64,000 nucleotides of DNA, from the NCBI RefSeq assembly GCF_048323675.1, contig NZ_JBLWFK010000001.1:647511-711510 (forward strand), read 5' to 3'. The notes below the pieces were generated by a model. The model did no database searches, was not told the DNA's origin, and saw only the letters and a program-made list of their open reading frames with translations. Each line of letters begins with the position of its first letter. Position 1 is the first letter of the stretch. Shown here piece by piece: positions 8,865-16,374 of this stretch. This DNA comes from Mangrovimicrobium sp048323675. GTDB lineage: Bacteria; Pseudomonadota; Gammaproteobacteria; Pseudomonadales; Halieaceae. Made by a program: the position numbers and the translations under genes.

Positions 8865-10430
8865 ATGTACAGAATGATTCCTGGCATCAGGGCGCTGACA
8901 CTGATCACCGCCATTGCCGTCACGGGGAATACAGCAGCCGCTCCGCGCATTGAGCAGGGCATCCAGTTTGGCGATGTCAGCGACGGCCGTGCCATCGTCT
9001 GGAGCCGTTCCAGCGAGGCCTCGCGCATGTGGGTCGAATACGCCTATAGCAGCGATTTTTCCGCTGCGCGTAAAGTACGCGGCCCTTACGCCACCCCGGA
9101 AACGGACTACACGGCAAAACTCGACCTGACCGGCTTGGCGCCCGGGCGCGAGGTATTCGTAAAGGTCTGGTTCGAGGGCCTGGATCACCGGCGTGAACGC
9201 AGCGAGCCGGTGAGCGGCAGCTTTCACACCATCGGTGAACAGGAAGATATCCGCTTTGTCTGGGGTGGCGATATCGCCGGCCAGGGGTGGGGGATCAACG
9301 AGGCCTTCGGTGGCATGAAAATATTTGCAACCATGCGCGAGGCGAGCCCGCAGTTCTTTATTCTCAGCGGCGACAATATCTACGCTGACGTGCCGATCCC
9401 GGTATCCGCACCGGCCGAGGATGGCGCCACCTGGACCAATATCGTGACACCCGAGGTGAGCAAGGCCGCCGAAACCCTCGACGAATTTCGCGGCCGTTAC
9501 AAGTACAACCTGATGGATGACAACGTCCGCCGCTTCTACGCGCAGGTGCCGGTGATTTCCCAGTGGGACGACCACGAGGTGGTCAACAACTGGTCCGACG
9601 CCAAGAGCCTCGCCGCGGACCCGCGCTATACCGAGAAAAATGTCCCCCTGCTGATCGCCCGCGCCTCCCAGGCCTTCTTCGAGTACTCGCCGCTGCGCCG
9701 GCACGACGAGGAGGAAGCGGAGCGCATCTACCGCAAACTCTCCTATGGCAGCCTGCTGGACGTGTTCGTGCTGGACATGCGCAGCTACCGCGGCCCCAAC
9801 ACCGGTAACCGGCAGACGCAGGAGGGGCCGGAGACGGCGTTCCTGGGCGACCCGCAGATCGACTGGCTGCTGGATGCGCTGAGCAGTTCCGACGCCGTGT
9901 GGAAAGTCATCGCCGCCGACATGCCCATCGGGCTCAACATCGACGACGACTTCGGCCACAACCCGCCGCGGCGCTGGGAAGGCATTGCCAATGGCGACGA
10001 CGGCCCGGCGGCCGGACGCGAACTCGAGATCGCCCGCCTGTTGCGCGGCATCAAGCAACGGCAGGTGCACAACCTCGTATGGCTGACGGCGGACGTGCAC
10101 TACGCCGCCGCGCACTTCTACAACCCGGCGCGGGCTGCGACCGCGGACTTCCTGCCTTTCTGGGAGTTCGTTGCGGGCCCCCTCAACGCGGGTTCCTTTG
10201 GCCCGAAAACCAAGGACGGGACATTCGGTGTCGAGGCGGATTTTGAAATGGCACCGGGTACCGAGGGCTTGGCCCAGGGGCGTTCACCCATCGCCGGCCT
10301 GCAGTTCTTCGGCGAGGTGAATATCGACCATGAGAGCGGCCAGCTGAATGTCGCACTCAGGGATATCGATGGCGCGGTGGTCTACAGGCGGTCACTCGTC
10401 CCGGTCACCGCGAACCCCGGCGGTGGCTGA
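8865..10430 (+). CDS. PhoD-like alkaline phosphatase/phosphodiesterase, secreted (521 aa)
   Basis: The product is a metallophosphoesterase of the PhoD type: an N-terminal fibronectin-like domain (IEQGIQFGDVSDGRAIVWSR) and then the catalytic domain. Metal-site motifs are WGGDIAGQG, SGDNIYADV, QWDDHEVVNNW and LTADVHYAA. The family releases phosphate from phosphodiesters or monoesters outside the cytoplasm, often under phosphate limitation. I chose the ATG at 8865, which is preceded by CGGGAA and starts a good signal peptide (cleavage after TAAA, about residue 26). An in-frame GTG at 8838 lacks a site and would bury the signal peptide. There is no twin-arginine motif, unlike classical PhoD. The calcium/iron centre seen in known PhoD cannot be confirmed by eye. 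Confidence 0.88.
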   Translation: MYRMIPGIRALTLITAIAVTGNTAAAPRIEQGIQFGDVSDGRAIVWSRSSEASRMWVEYAYSSDFSAARKVRGPYATPETDYTAKLDLTGLAPGREVFVKVWFEGLDHRRERSEPVSGSFHTIGEQEDIRFVWGGDIAGQGWGINEAFGGMKIFATMREASPQFFILSGDNIYADVPIPVSAPAEDGATWTNIVTPEVSKAAETLDEFRGRYKYNLMDDNVRRFYAQVPVISQWDDHEVVNNWSDAKSLAADPRYTEKNVPLLIARASQAFFEYSPLRRHDEEEAERIYRKLSYGSLLDVFVLDMRSYRGPNTGNRQTQEGPETAFLGDPQIDWLLDALSSSDAVWKVIAADMPIGLNIDDDFGHNPPRRWEGIANGDDGPAAGRELEIARLLRGIKQRQVHNLVWLTADVHYAAAHFYNPARAATADFLPFWEFVAGPLNAGSFGPKTKDGTFGVEADFEMAPGTEGLAQGRSPIAGLQFFGEVNIDHESGQLNVALRDIDGAVVYRRSLVPVTANPGGG

Positions 10431-10848
10431 GCGACAAGTTGCGGCCCTGCTCGCGCCGGGACGCGCCGCGCAATCAGTGCAAAAGCGATCTTAACAGGGT
10501 GATTTACCGGTCTTTCGCCGGGCGGTACAGACTCGCGCGCACTGCCGTTGCACTGCCGATCAACCTGCCCGACCGGCAATGCTACTCTCAAGCGCACCCT
10601 GCCTGCCGATGTGCCCGGGCTACCTGACCGATATCGTGACCGAATCGATCGTGCCGGTAAATCTGAAGGGCGGCTCATAGTCGTGGTGTTGAATTGCACC
10701 GAATATTGATCCACTTCTAATAGATTTTTGCATTTGCCGTTGTCCCACCTGTGTCCAGGAAATGAGCTCCATAACAATCAGTTGGATGCTTTGGCCTGGG
10801 TGATTATTCAGTACAAATGGCGGGTCAAATTTCAGTCCAAATCAACAC
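10431..10848. other. Gene-free stretch leading into insertion-sequence debris
   Basis: These 418 bp contain no convincing gene. From about 10,680 the base composition drops in GC. Phrases such as TATTGATCCACTT and GGCGGGTCAAATTTCAGTCC look like fragments of transposon ends, possibly of different families. I could not find a matched inverted-repeat pair, so they are described only as probable debris of old insertions beside the transposase remnant. Confidence 0.35.
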
Positions 10849-11436
10849 TTCCAGGATTACGGGCTTCCCGATGCCATACGCACTGACAATGGCATTCCCT
10901 TCGCGTCACCCAACGCGTTCTTCGGCCTCAGTCGGCTCTCGATCTGGTGGCTCAAACTCGGCATCAACATCGAACGCATCCAGCCGGGCCACCCGGAACA
11001 GAACGGGCGCCATGAGCGCATGCATCTGACCCTGAAGAAGGAAGCGACCAAGCCGGCGTCCTTCAACTTCCTGCAGCAGCAGGGGCGCTTCGATGCCTTC
11101 CAGCAGGTTTACAACCAGGAGCGTCCGCACCAGGCATTGGGCGGGCAGTATCCCGCGGAAGTGTTTACACCTTCCGCTCGTCAATACCGGCCGGCTGAAG
11201 AGCCTGAGTATCCGTTCCACGACAAGGCAGTGAAGGTCACCAAGTGCGGCAGGATCTGTATGGGACGACGCAAGATCAACCTCAGCACCGTGTTTGGGGG
11301 TCAGGTGGTAGGCATACGGGAAGTCGCTGACAAGATCTGGCTGGTCAGCTTCATGGACTATGATCTAGGCTTCTTTGATGAGGAGTGCGGACGGGTCGAG
11401 CCCGCCCTCAATCCCTGGCTACCGGAGAAACTGTAA
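10849..11436 (+). pseudogene. 3' remnant of an IS481-type (DDE, rve-domain) transposase
   Basis: The frame reads FQDYGLPDAIRTDNG from 10849, which is the start of the second catalytic-Asp region of integrase-core transposases. It continues through IQPGHPEQNGRHERMH, with the catalytic Glu in the NGRHER stretch, and QVYNQERPHQALGG. It ends in a C-terminal beta domain at the TAA at 11434. The N-terminal HTH and the first catalytic Asp are missing. Upstream sequence is unrelated, so the gene was truncated by about half. The first usable ATG (11020) lies within the core domain. The 54 bp after the stop contain two ATGTCTCC phrases typical of IS481 ends. The remnant abuts the left edge of the tRNA-Met element but lies outside its 49-bp repeat. 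Confidence 0.85.
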
Positions 11437-11490
11437 ACCATGTCTCCGGTATGATCTGTAAAGGATGTCTCCAGTACGGACCGGAGGGAG

Positions 11491-11539
11491 GTGGTAGCTA
11501 CGGATGGACTTGAACCATCGACCCCAGCATTATGAATGC
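11491..11539. repeat. attL: 49-bp duplicate of the tRNA-Met 3' half
   Basis: The sequence is identical to 22035-22083. It begins GTGGTAGCTACGG and ends in the anticodon stem (TTATGAATGC), so it carries the tRNA 3' end with CCA, the T arm, the variable loop and the anticodon but not the 5' half. It is the displaced original 3' end of the tRNA gene left by site-specific integration. Confidence 0.93.
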
Positions 11540-11648
11540 CAATCGGTACCCCATACCCTTGTTTACTCGGCGTTACTATTCCAAATTAATCTAATAAAAT
11601 ACAGTTACTTACCCATATTCTGAGTGCTAAGCTCAAACTCTGAGTTGT

Positions 11649-11681
11649 GTTGACTTGTTGACTATGTGTTGACTCGTTGAC
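11649..11681 (+). promoter_or_regulatory. Cluster of four GTTGAC repeats, candidate integrase arm-type sites
   Basis: GTTGAC occurs at 11649, 11657, 11668 and 11676, as two pairs with 8-bp internal spacing, 19 bp apart start to start. The cluster is 19 bp upstream of the integrase ATG. The same GTTGACTCG word recurs near the other end at 21972-21980. Repeats shared by both ends of an integrating element are typical of arm-type recombinase or Xis sites. Direct autoregulation of the integrase promoter is also possible given the position. Confidence 0.55.
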
Positions 11682-11699
11682 CCTAGCACTGGAGGGCGG

Positions 11700-12998
11700 A
11701 TGGCTAAGCACGAGGGGAAAATTACGAAGCGGGTAGCTGAGGCCTGGGCTTACAAACCGGGTGACGCGATCCTCTGGGATGGCAAGCTAACCGGGTTCGG
11801 GGTGAAGGCCAACAAGGGCGGCTCAAAGTCCTACATCATCACCTACCGGAACCGCTACAACACACTGCGCCAGTACACCATCGGCAAGCATGGCGGGAAA
11901 CTGACCACCGAGGAATGCCGAAAGAAGGCTGAAGACCTGCTAGCGGATATCCGGCTGAATGGTGCCGACCCGCTTGAGGATCGTAAGGAGCGCCGTAAAG
12001 CCGCTACAGTGGACGAACTGCTAGACGTATACCTTGAGTCGTCCAAGTTCGCTGAGAAGGCTGAGAGCACCCGCTACGTGGACAAGGGGCGCATAGAACG
12101 CCACCTGAGGCCCACGCTAGGACAAATCCGGCTGGAGAAACTCACTCCCGATGATGTGCGCCGAGCCTATGCGGATATACGGGACGGTAAAACCAGTGTG
12201 GTGAAGAAATCCGGCAACGCGCGGGGTAGGGTGAATGTGCGCGGGGGCGATGGTGCTGCGCGTATGGCAATCCGGGTATTCCGGGCGATCCTGAATTGGG
12301 CCATTGCAGAGGGGAGGGCGACAGACAACCCGGCAACACACTTAGACCTTGCAGGCGATGGCAAGCGGGATTTGATATTGGAAACGCCGGAGCAGTACGC
12401 AGCACTATTTGACGCACTGGACAAGCTGGAGACTCTACGGAAGATTCCCGACTCTGCCGCCGATGCTATCCGGGTACTGGCGTTTACTGGAGCAAGGCGC
12501 AACGAAGTGGCTGGGCTGCGCTGGGAATGGGTAGACCTTGAAGCCGGGATATTCACCTTGCCGCCCAAGTCGCACAAGACAGGCCACAAATCAGGGCAGG
12601 GCAAAACCATTGCCTTGAATTCGACAGCCCTCGCAATCGTGAAGGCCCGCCAGGGCAACAAAAGCGAGCATGTCTTTCCATCGTCGCGGGGTGATACGCA
12701 TGTATCGCTTACCTCGAAACTCTGGAAGGAAATACGGAAAGAGTCGGGACTTCCTGAGGGACTGTCTAATCACTCTCTCCGGCACTCCCTGGGGACGATG
12801 ATGGCCATGCAGGGGGCGCAGGCTGCGGAGATTATGGCGACCCTGGGGCATAGCCAGCTATCCACCGCACAGCGATACATTCACGCCAGCCGGGACGCGA
12901 AGGCCGCACTTGCCGAGAAGTACACCGGGACTATTTCAGGCGCGATGAAGAAGGGCAAGGCAAAAGTTGTGAAAATTAAACGGAAGGCAAGCAAGTGA
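11700..12998 (+). CDS. Tyrosine recombinase / P4-type phage integrase (432 aa)
   Basis: The N-terminal DUF4102-type arm-binding domain (ILWDGKLTGFGVKANKGGSK, YTIGKHGGKLT) is followed by a core-binding domain and the catalytic domain. Catalytic residues are visible: Arg in FTGARRNEVAGLRW, Lys in PPKSHKTGH, His-x-x-Arg in NHSLRHSLGT, His in LGHSQ and the nucleophile Tyr in AQRYIHA. The ATG has GGAGGG 3 nt upstream. It integrates and excises the element at the tRNA-Met gene. It sits at the attL end, away from the intact tRNA, and overlaps the next gene by 4 nt (GTGA), so the two are probably translated together. Confidence 0.96.
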   Translation: MAKHEGKITKRVAEAWAYKPGDAILWDGKLTGFGVKANKGGSKSYIITYRNRYNTLRQYTIGKHGGKLTTEECRKKAEDLLADIRLNGADPLEDRKERRKAATVDELLDVYLESSKFAEKAESTRYVDKGRIERHLRPTLGQIRLEKLTPDDVRRAYADIRDGKTSVVKKSGNARGRVNVRGGDGAARMAIRVFRAILNWAIAEGRATDNPATHLDLAGDGKRDLILETPEQYAALFDALDKLETLRKIPDSAADAIRVLAFTGARRNEVAGLRWEWVDLEAGIFTLPPKSHKTGHKSGQGKTIALNSTALAIVKARQGNKSEHVFPSSRGDTHVSLTSKLWKEIRKESGLPEGLSNHSLRHSLGTMMAMQGAQAAEIMATLGHSQLSTAQRYIHASRDAKAALAEKYTGTISGAMKKGKAKVVKIKRKASK

Positions 12999-13600
12999 AC
13001 GAATTTGAGAGAGCCATTCGCGATCAATTGAATGGCAGCCGTGACTATGGTGAGTCTAATCCGGCTTACACAGGTTTTGTCAAAGACCTGTCAAGCACCT
13101 TAGCTCAACTCAATTCAACACTTGGGAGTTTGCAGGGGCTTTGGCCTGAAGGTGCCAAACAAAGATATGAAATGGCCGCTAGGTCAATCAAAGACCTACA
13201 CAGAAGTCTGTCACGTATGGGGGATAGTGAGCACCTCAATCTCATTCCGCCGAGCGAGGAAACGATGCAGGCACTTGGGCTGGATGACGACTGCACCATG
13301 TTGGATTGCCGCCAAGCGATTGGCAGTTGGGTAAAGATTACCATTGCAATTGGTCAGGCGCTTGAACAAAAAAGTACCGTACAAAAGCGAGAATCAAAAA
13401 CCGATAGGGCTGAGGGGGCTGTGCTTGTCATTGCGCAGGCGTGGCACAAAGCATTTGGAAAATGGCCTGCCGATAAGTCCACTGTGTTTGAGGGGCTGGT
13501 TAACAAACTTCTCGAGCTATGCCCCTGCGAGGAAGATAGTTTATCCCCTAACTCTATAAGCGGAATTTTAAAGGCTAATGTGTCAAAAAGACGCGATTGA
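12995..13600 (+). CDS. Uncharacterised protein coupled to the integrase (201 aa)
   Basis: I do not recognise a family. The GTG start overlaps the integrase stop codon. The product is soluble and mostly helical, with a predicted helical N-terminal half (FVKDLSSTLAQLNSTLGSLQG, RYEMAARSIKDLHRSLSRM). A short acidic segment (GLDDDCTMLDC) and a more compact C-terminal part (AWHKAFGKWPADKST) follow. No signal peptide, membrane segment or nucleotide-binding motif is visible. Its position suggests a role in integration, excision or regulation of the element, but this rests on context only. Confidence 0.72.
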   Translation: MNEFERAIRDQLNGSRDYGESNPAYTGFVKDLSSTLAQLNSTLGSLQGLWPEGAKQRYEMAARSIKDLHRSLSRMGDSEHLNLIPPSEETMQALGLDDDCTMLDCRQAIGSWVKITIAIGQALEQKSTVQKRESKTDRAEGAVLVIAQAWHKAFGKWPADKSTVFEGLVNKLLELCPCEEDSLSPNSISGILKANVSKRRD

Positions 13601-13663
13601 TAGTTTCTGTTTTTGACTGTTAGCCATTCACTCGCACTCTTAGTATCACCACCTGAAGCATGA

Positions 13664-13689
13664 CGTTACTTAAGAATTCTCTTGTAACG
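13664..13689. promoter_or_regulatory. Inverted repeat upstream of the AlpA-like gene
   Basis: CGTTAC (13664-13669) and GTAACG (13684-13689) are separated by 14 bp that include TTAAGAATTC. A further GTTAC follows at 13698. The repeat lies 26 bp before the AlpA-like start in a 115-bp spacer, a natural place for an operator. The bound protein is unknown. Confidence 0.35.
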
Positions 13690-13715
13690 AAATTTCAGTT
13701 ACTACAGGTGATGCT

Positions 13716-13952
13716 ATGGAAACCTACAGCAAAGAGAAGCCCCGGCTGACTCGCAAAGAGGCGGCAGAATTTCTTAACGAAAACGGATTCCCTGGGACCG
13801 CAAAGACACTGCAAAAGCTTGCCAGTGTTGGTGGCGGTCCTGAATACCAAATCTTTGGCAATAAAGCGCTCTACCAGCCGCAGAGTCTTCTGGAGTGGGC
13901 ACAGTCTCGTTTGTCTGCGCCGCGCCGCCATGCAGGGGAGGCCAGCGCATGA
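13716..13952 (+). CDS. AlpA/excisionase-like helix-turn-helix protein (78 aa)
   Basis: The small basic DNA-binding protein has a MerR-like (HTH_17) layout: LTRKEAAEFLNENG as the recognition helix-turn-helix, then a wing ending in a YQPQSLLEWAQSRL helix. AlpA-type proteins control excision and early expression in P4-like elements and PICIs and can serve as Xis. The ATG has AGGTGA 4 nt upstream. Its TGA overlaps the next ATG (ATGA). The preceding spacer holds an inverted repeat. This assignment fits both sequence and context; whether it activates the integrase or the replication genes is not visible. Confidence 0.8.
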   Translation: METYSKEKPRLTRKEAAEFLNENGFPGTAKTLQKLASVGGGPEYQIFGNKALYQPQSLLEWAQSRLSAPRRHAGEASA

Positions 13953-14161
13953 GTCTCCGCAAAGCAATCAACGACAAGTGCAAAGAATGCATTTTCGACC
14001 CTGGTGCAGAGGGGAACTGGCGACAACAGGTTAGCGCCTGTACCAGCCCTAATTGCCCGCTGTTCCCTGTCCGACCCCAGAGTACAGCCCCAATATCTAA
14101 TCGCACTGATACACCACAAAAAACGGGCAATTTGGCCCCGGAATTGGAGGGCGCAGCATGA
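13949..14161 (+). CDS. Small cysteine-rich, zinc-finger-like island protein (70 aa)
   Basis: The product starts MSLRKAINDKCKECIFDP and carries four cysteines in CxxC plus C-x4-C spacing (KCKEC and ACTSPNCPLFPVRP). They are separated by GNWRQQVSA, which suggests one zinc site. Proteins of this layout are common in proteobacterial phages and islands next to regulators; their function is not known to me. The ATGA overlap with both the gene before and the gene after indicates one translationally coupled set. Confidence 0.75.
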   Translation: MSLRKAINDKCKECIFDPGAEGNWRQQVSACTSPNCPLFPVRPQSTAPISNRTDTPQKTGNLAPELEGAA

Positions 14162-14361
14162 GCACCACCGCCTGCACTATTCCGTCTGTCCGACCTGGGA
14201 CTAAAACCACCGCCGTTATTGAGCGCACAACCTGGACGCTGACTGTTGTTATCGACGGACAGCCGATTGTGAGCAAGTTCAAGGGGCGCGGCTTCACTTG
14301 CCTGGTGGAAAACCCGGCAATGCTGGCTGATGCCTTTCGCGCTCTGGTGGAAGTGGATTGA
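14158..14361 (+). CDS. Small uncharacterised protein (67 aa)
   Basis: The short product is beta-rich (AVIERTTWTLTVVIDGQPIVSKFKG pattern) and has no recognisable family. Its ATG overlaps the preceding stop (ATGA) and a GGAGGG site lies in the end of the upstream gene, which supports real translation. It is the third gene of the early regulatory cluster. Confidence 0.6.
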   Translation: MSTTACTIPSVRPGTKTTAVIERTTWTLTVVIDGQPIVSKFKGRGFTCLVENPAMLADAFRALVEVD

Positions 14362-14424
14362 TTAGATTGCCCCGCCGCGATTCTTGACGGGAGCGCGAAC
14401 GGGGCATGACTGAGGAAGTCGAGA

Positions 14425-14715
14425 ATGAGTTTACCACAAGATATTTCCGAACTCGCGTATGAAGCATTACGTGAGACGAAATCAAAGCAGGCTCACAGGC
14501 TGGTTGAATATCTACTGGTGAACCCCTGCGCTTTTACCCATGAAATCGCTAGAGATTGCGCCATCGGCAATCTAAGCAGCGCCGCCTCTTATGTGCGCCC
14601 TGCGCTCCAAAAGCGCGGCCTGAGCATTGTTGCGAGTCTACCTAAGCACAGGGTACGGAATCGCTTTGGCGAGCCCTCACAAGTGCATGAATGGCGACTG
14701 GTGAGGCTTCGGTAA
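14425..14715 (+). CDS. Uncharacterised small protein, possibly winged-helix (96 aa)
   Basis: The sequence begins with an amphipathic helix (ISELAYEALRETKSKQAHRLVEYLL). A helix-turn-helix-like segment follows (CAFTHEIARDCAIGNLSSAASYVRPALQKRGLSIV), and the C-terminus is basic, ending in a beta strand (VHEWRLVRL). This resembles a wHTH fold, but no named family is clear. GAGGAA lies 8 nt before the ATG. Its TAA overlaps the ATG of the next gene (TAATG). It probably works with the replication-type protein downstream. Confidence 0.65.
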   Translation: MSLPQDISELAYEALRETKSKQAHRLVEYLLVNPCAFTHEIARDCAIGNLSSAASYVRPALQKRGLSIVASLPKHRVRNRFGEPSQVHEWRLVRLR

Positions 14716-15122
14716 TGGCGAGGGCCAATTCCAAAAGAATGCTTCCCAATGGTCGAGCGAAGGGCTCAGAGGGCTTTTTTAAAGCCCTTCACGCGATTTT
14801 CGACCACCCCGAGTACATAGCCCTGTCCAAGCAAACGAGAGCATTTATCTGGGATTTGGCGCGGCAATACAACCTGAGAAACAACGGTGATTTGTCTGCG
14901 GCACTTGGAGCAATGGAGCAATGGGGCTGGACTCAATCTGAATTGAAGCGGGCCAGGAAAGAAGCCCTAGAAGCCGGATGGATTGAGGTTACACGGTATC
15001 CACGTTTTCCACGCGATCCAACGTTGTACCGACTGGCATGGTTGCCAACCAGTCCCGAATTGAAGGACCGCGAGAAATTGGAACCCGCAGCATTCCGGCA
15101 ACAAGTAAAGAGGCTCAAATGA
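14715..15122 (+). CDS. Winged-helix replication-type protein (135 aa)
   Basis: The ATG at 14715 overlaps the upstream stop and is preferred to the in-frame ATG at 14691. The core is FFKALHAIFDHPEYIALSK, a RAFIWDLARQYN helix, NNGDLSAALGAMEQWGW and a recognition helix plus wing (LKRARKEALEAGWIEVTR). It ends TLYRLAWLP. This pattern is widespread in phages and islands and resembles the N-terminal wHTH of replication initiators. No helicase or primase domain is present, so replication would need host or helper enzymes. The repeat array that follows (15148-15267) is a natural binding target. The replication role is inferred; a transcription factor remains possible. Confidence 0.7.
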   Translation: MARANSKRMLPNGRAKGSEGFFKALHAIFDHPEYIALSKQTRAFIWDLARQYNLRNNGDLSAALGAMEQWGWTQSELKRARKEALEAGWIEVTRYPRFPRDPTLYRLAWLPTSPELKDREKLEPAAFRQQVKRLK

Positions 15123-15364
15123 TTAACAGAATTGAGGGGTCGCACAGAACCAATAAAACCCGGTTATTGGTTTTCCGTGACCAACAAACAGGTGAAACAG
15201 GGTCGAATTTGCCCCCTTGTTGGTTTCACACAACCAATAAACGCCACTTTTTGCCCAATTTATTGGTCGCTGAGCACCCACCTCTTAAGAGTCTTACCAG
15301 GGGGTTCTCTGAAAAGTGGCTATCTAAGGTGGTTAAACACAATTTGGGTCGGAAACTGGCATGA
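15119..15364 (+). CDS. Possible small coupled protein spanning the repeat array (81 aa)
   Basis: An ATG overlaps the upstream stop (ATGA) with AGAGG 5 nt before it, and the frame stays open through the ACCAAYAA repeat array to a TGA at 15362-15364. The product is basic and not of a recognised family. Because the DNA is repeat-rich and probably has a cis function, the frame may be fortuitous. The good ribosome-binding site and the coupling are the reasons for listing it. Confidence 0.35.
   Translation: MINRIEGSHRTNKTRLLVFRDQQTGETGSNLPPCWFHTTNKRHFLPNLLVAEHPPLKSLTRGFSEKWLSKVVKHNLGRKLA
15148..15267. repeat. Six ACCAAYAA repeats in alternating orientation, candidate replication origin
   Basis: ACCAATAA or ACCAACAA occurs forward at 15149, 15180 and 15233 and reversed at 15164, 15217 and 15260 (leftmost bases). 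They pair into three inverted repeats: 15148-15156 with 15164-15172 (9 bp, 7-bp loop), 15180-15187 with 15217-15224 (8 bp) and 15233-15241 with 15259-15267 (9 bp). GTGAAAC/GTTTCAC (15192 and 15223) adds another pair. The array follows directly on the wHTH replication-type gene, as iterons do in many phages, plasmids and satellites. Confidence 0.65.
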
Positions 15365-15414
15365 AACATTACGCAGTCATCAACCGCAACCTCAGGTATC
15401 AAAAACGTCGAGTT

Positions 15415-15792
15415 CTACTCCAACTGGATACCGTGCCACTTACCTTGCCTAACTCGTTTTGTCACGAGCGCTTTGAAATCCTGCCAGCTAATTTCCCCAG
15501 GACGCCTGTGCCGGTGCCGGTTACAGAATTCACACGCGGCAACAATGTTCGTGCCTGTGCATGGCCCACCTTGAGAAAACGGAACGAGATGTTCTCCGGT
15601 GCATTTGAGAGCCAGGCACTTCTTTTGACTGATTCGATATTTGCTTGTCAGTTCTTCTGGGGATTCCCGCCACATTGGCGCACCACAGTAAAAACATCGG
15701 CCTTTCTGTTTGAAAAAGGCTCTCTTGCGTGGGGATTTAAGGTTCTTTGTGCGTTTCACAGCGTTCTCCAAGTAATAGAAGACAGACCACAC
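15415..15792 (-). CDS. HNH endonuclease (125 aa)
   Basis: The basic product has the Cys4-type HNH layout: a zinc knuckle half (GRCFYCGAPM), then CTGEHLVPFSQGGP with the catalytic His. NIVAACEFCNRHRHR follows, giving the Asn, second Cys pair and final basic motif. Small HNH proteins of HK97-like phages act with terminase in packaging, and others are homing or restriction nucleases. It is the only leftward gene in the left two-thirds of the element. It lies antisense within a 588-nt plus-strand frame (15361-15948) that joins its neighbours by ATGA overlaps. Protein-family motifs clearly favour the HNH frame as real. A role in helper-dependent packaging is an inference from the capsid module. 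Confidence 0.82.
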   Translation of the reverse strand: MWSVFYYLENAVKRTKNLKSPRKRAFFKQKGRCFYCGAPMWRESPEELTSKYRISQKKCLALKCTGEHLVPFSQGGPCTGTNIVAACEFCNRHRHRRPGEISWQDFKALVTKRVRQGKWHGIQLE

Positions 15793-15944
15793 GAGTGCGG
15801 TTGTTCAGTTACCAGTCGAATGCTATGCGCGACATGGAAGGGTTGTTACTGGGCAAGTGTCGTCGCTAGTCGTAACAGTGTCAAGGCTAAGGCTTCAAGT
15901 GCCTTGCGAGAAAGAAATCAGAAAGCAACTACAGAGGACAGCCG

Positions 15945-16070
15945 ATGAACAGATTTCCTAGAAAGTGGGCAAGGCGAATGCGCAGGCGGTTGATGGAATG
16001 CGACATTCGACACGGCAAAAAACAGCGAAAGCAGGCAGCACGCAATCAACTCAAAGGAGAATCACCATGA
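15945..16070 (+). CDS. Very small, highly basic protein (41 aa)
   Basis: The ATG is preceded by AGAGGA at a 6-nt distance and the stop overlaps the ATG of the next gene (ATGA). The product is about 40 percent Arg/Lys (WARRMRRRLMECD, HGKKQRKQAARNQ), so it probably binds nucleic acid or the acidic surface of a protein. No family is recognised. Small size makes the call uncertain, but the ribosome-binding site and coupling are good. Confidence 0.5.
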   Translation: MNRFPRKWARRMRRRLMECDIRHGKKQRKQAARNQLKGESP

Positions 16071-16372
16071 AACGCAAACCACAACCCGAAACGACCAGGG
16101 CCGATGGCGGAAACTACGAACTTGCTGTGATGCAAGCCGCTGTAAATTCAGTAGTGACGTTATTTAACACCCTGACTCAATTCCAGTGGAGCCAGGGACA
16201 CAAGCGGGAGATAGAGGCGCTAGTCACACGAATACAAACCAGGCAGCACGACATTCGCGCAGTATTGGATTTTGATACTGACGGGGCGCTGACATTCAAA
16301 TTCTATGAATTGCGCAATGGAAAAACCGGGCGCGAAATCATGGATGCCACGCCTACCCGGAAGGTAAATTAA
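16067..16372 (+). CDS. Uncharacterised protein upstream of the capsid module (101 aa)
   Basis: The ATG at 16067 has AAAGGAGA 6 nt upstream; a longer frame from 15965 lacks a site. The first 15 residues are basic and polar, followed by a long helix (ELAVMQAAVNSVVTLFNTL, then EIEALVTRIQTRQHDIRAVL) and a short beta C-terminus (ALTFKFYELRNGKTG). It may form a coiled-coil dimer. No family is recognised. It ends 2 bp before the LexA box, so it closes the early set of genes. Confidence 0.65.
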   Translation: MKRKPQPETTRADGGNYELAVMQAAVNSVVTLFNTLTQFQWSQGHKREIEALVTRIQTRQHDIRAVLDFDTDGALTFKFYELRNGKTGREIMDATPTRKVN

Positions 16373-16374
16373 TG

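Noticed and set aside
10431..10777. Search for a gene between the PhoD-like gene and the transposase remnant
   Set aside because: Only short frames without sites were found; a stretch ending RLIVVVLN looked protein-like but matches no family I know.
15361..15948. 195-codon plus-strand frame antisense to HNH, with ATGA overlaps at both ends
   Set aside because: Not called as a gene because its translation looks random while the opposite frame has clear HNH motifs; the overlap pattern is reported as a finding.
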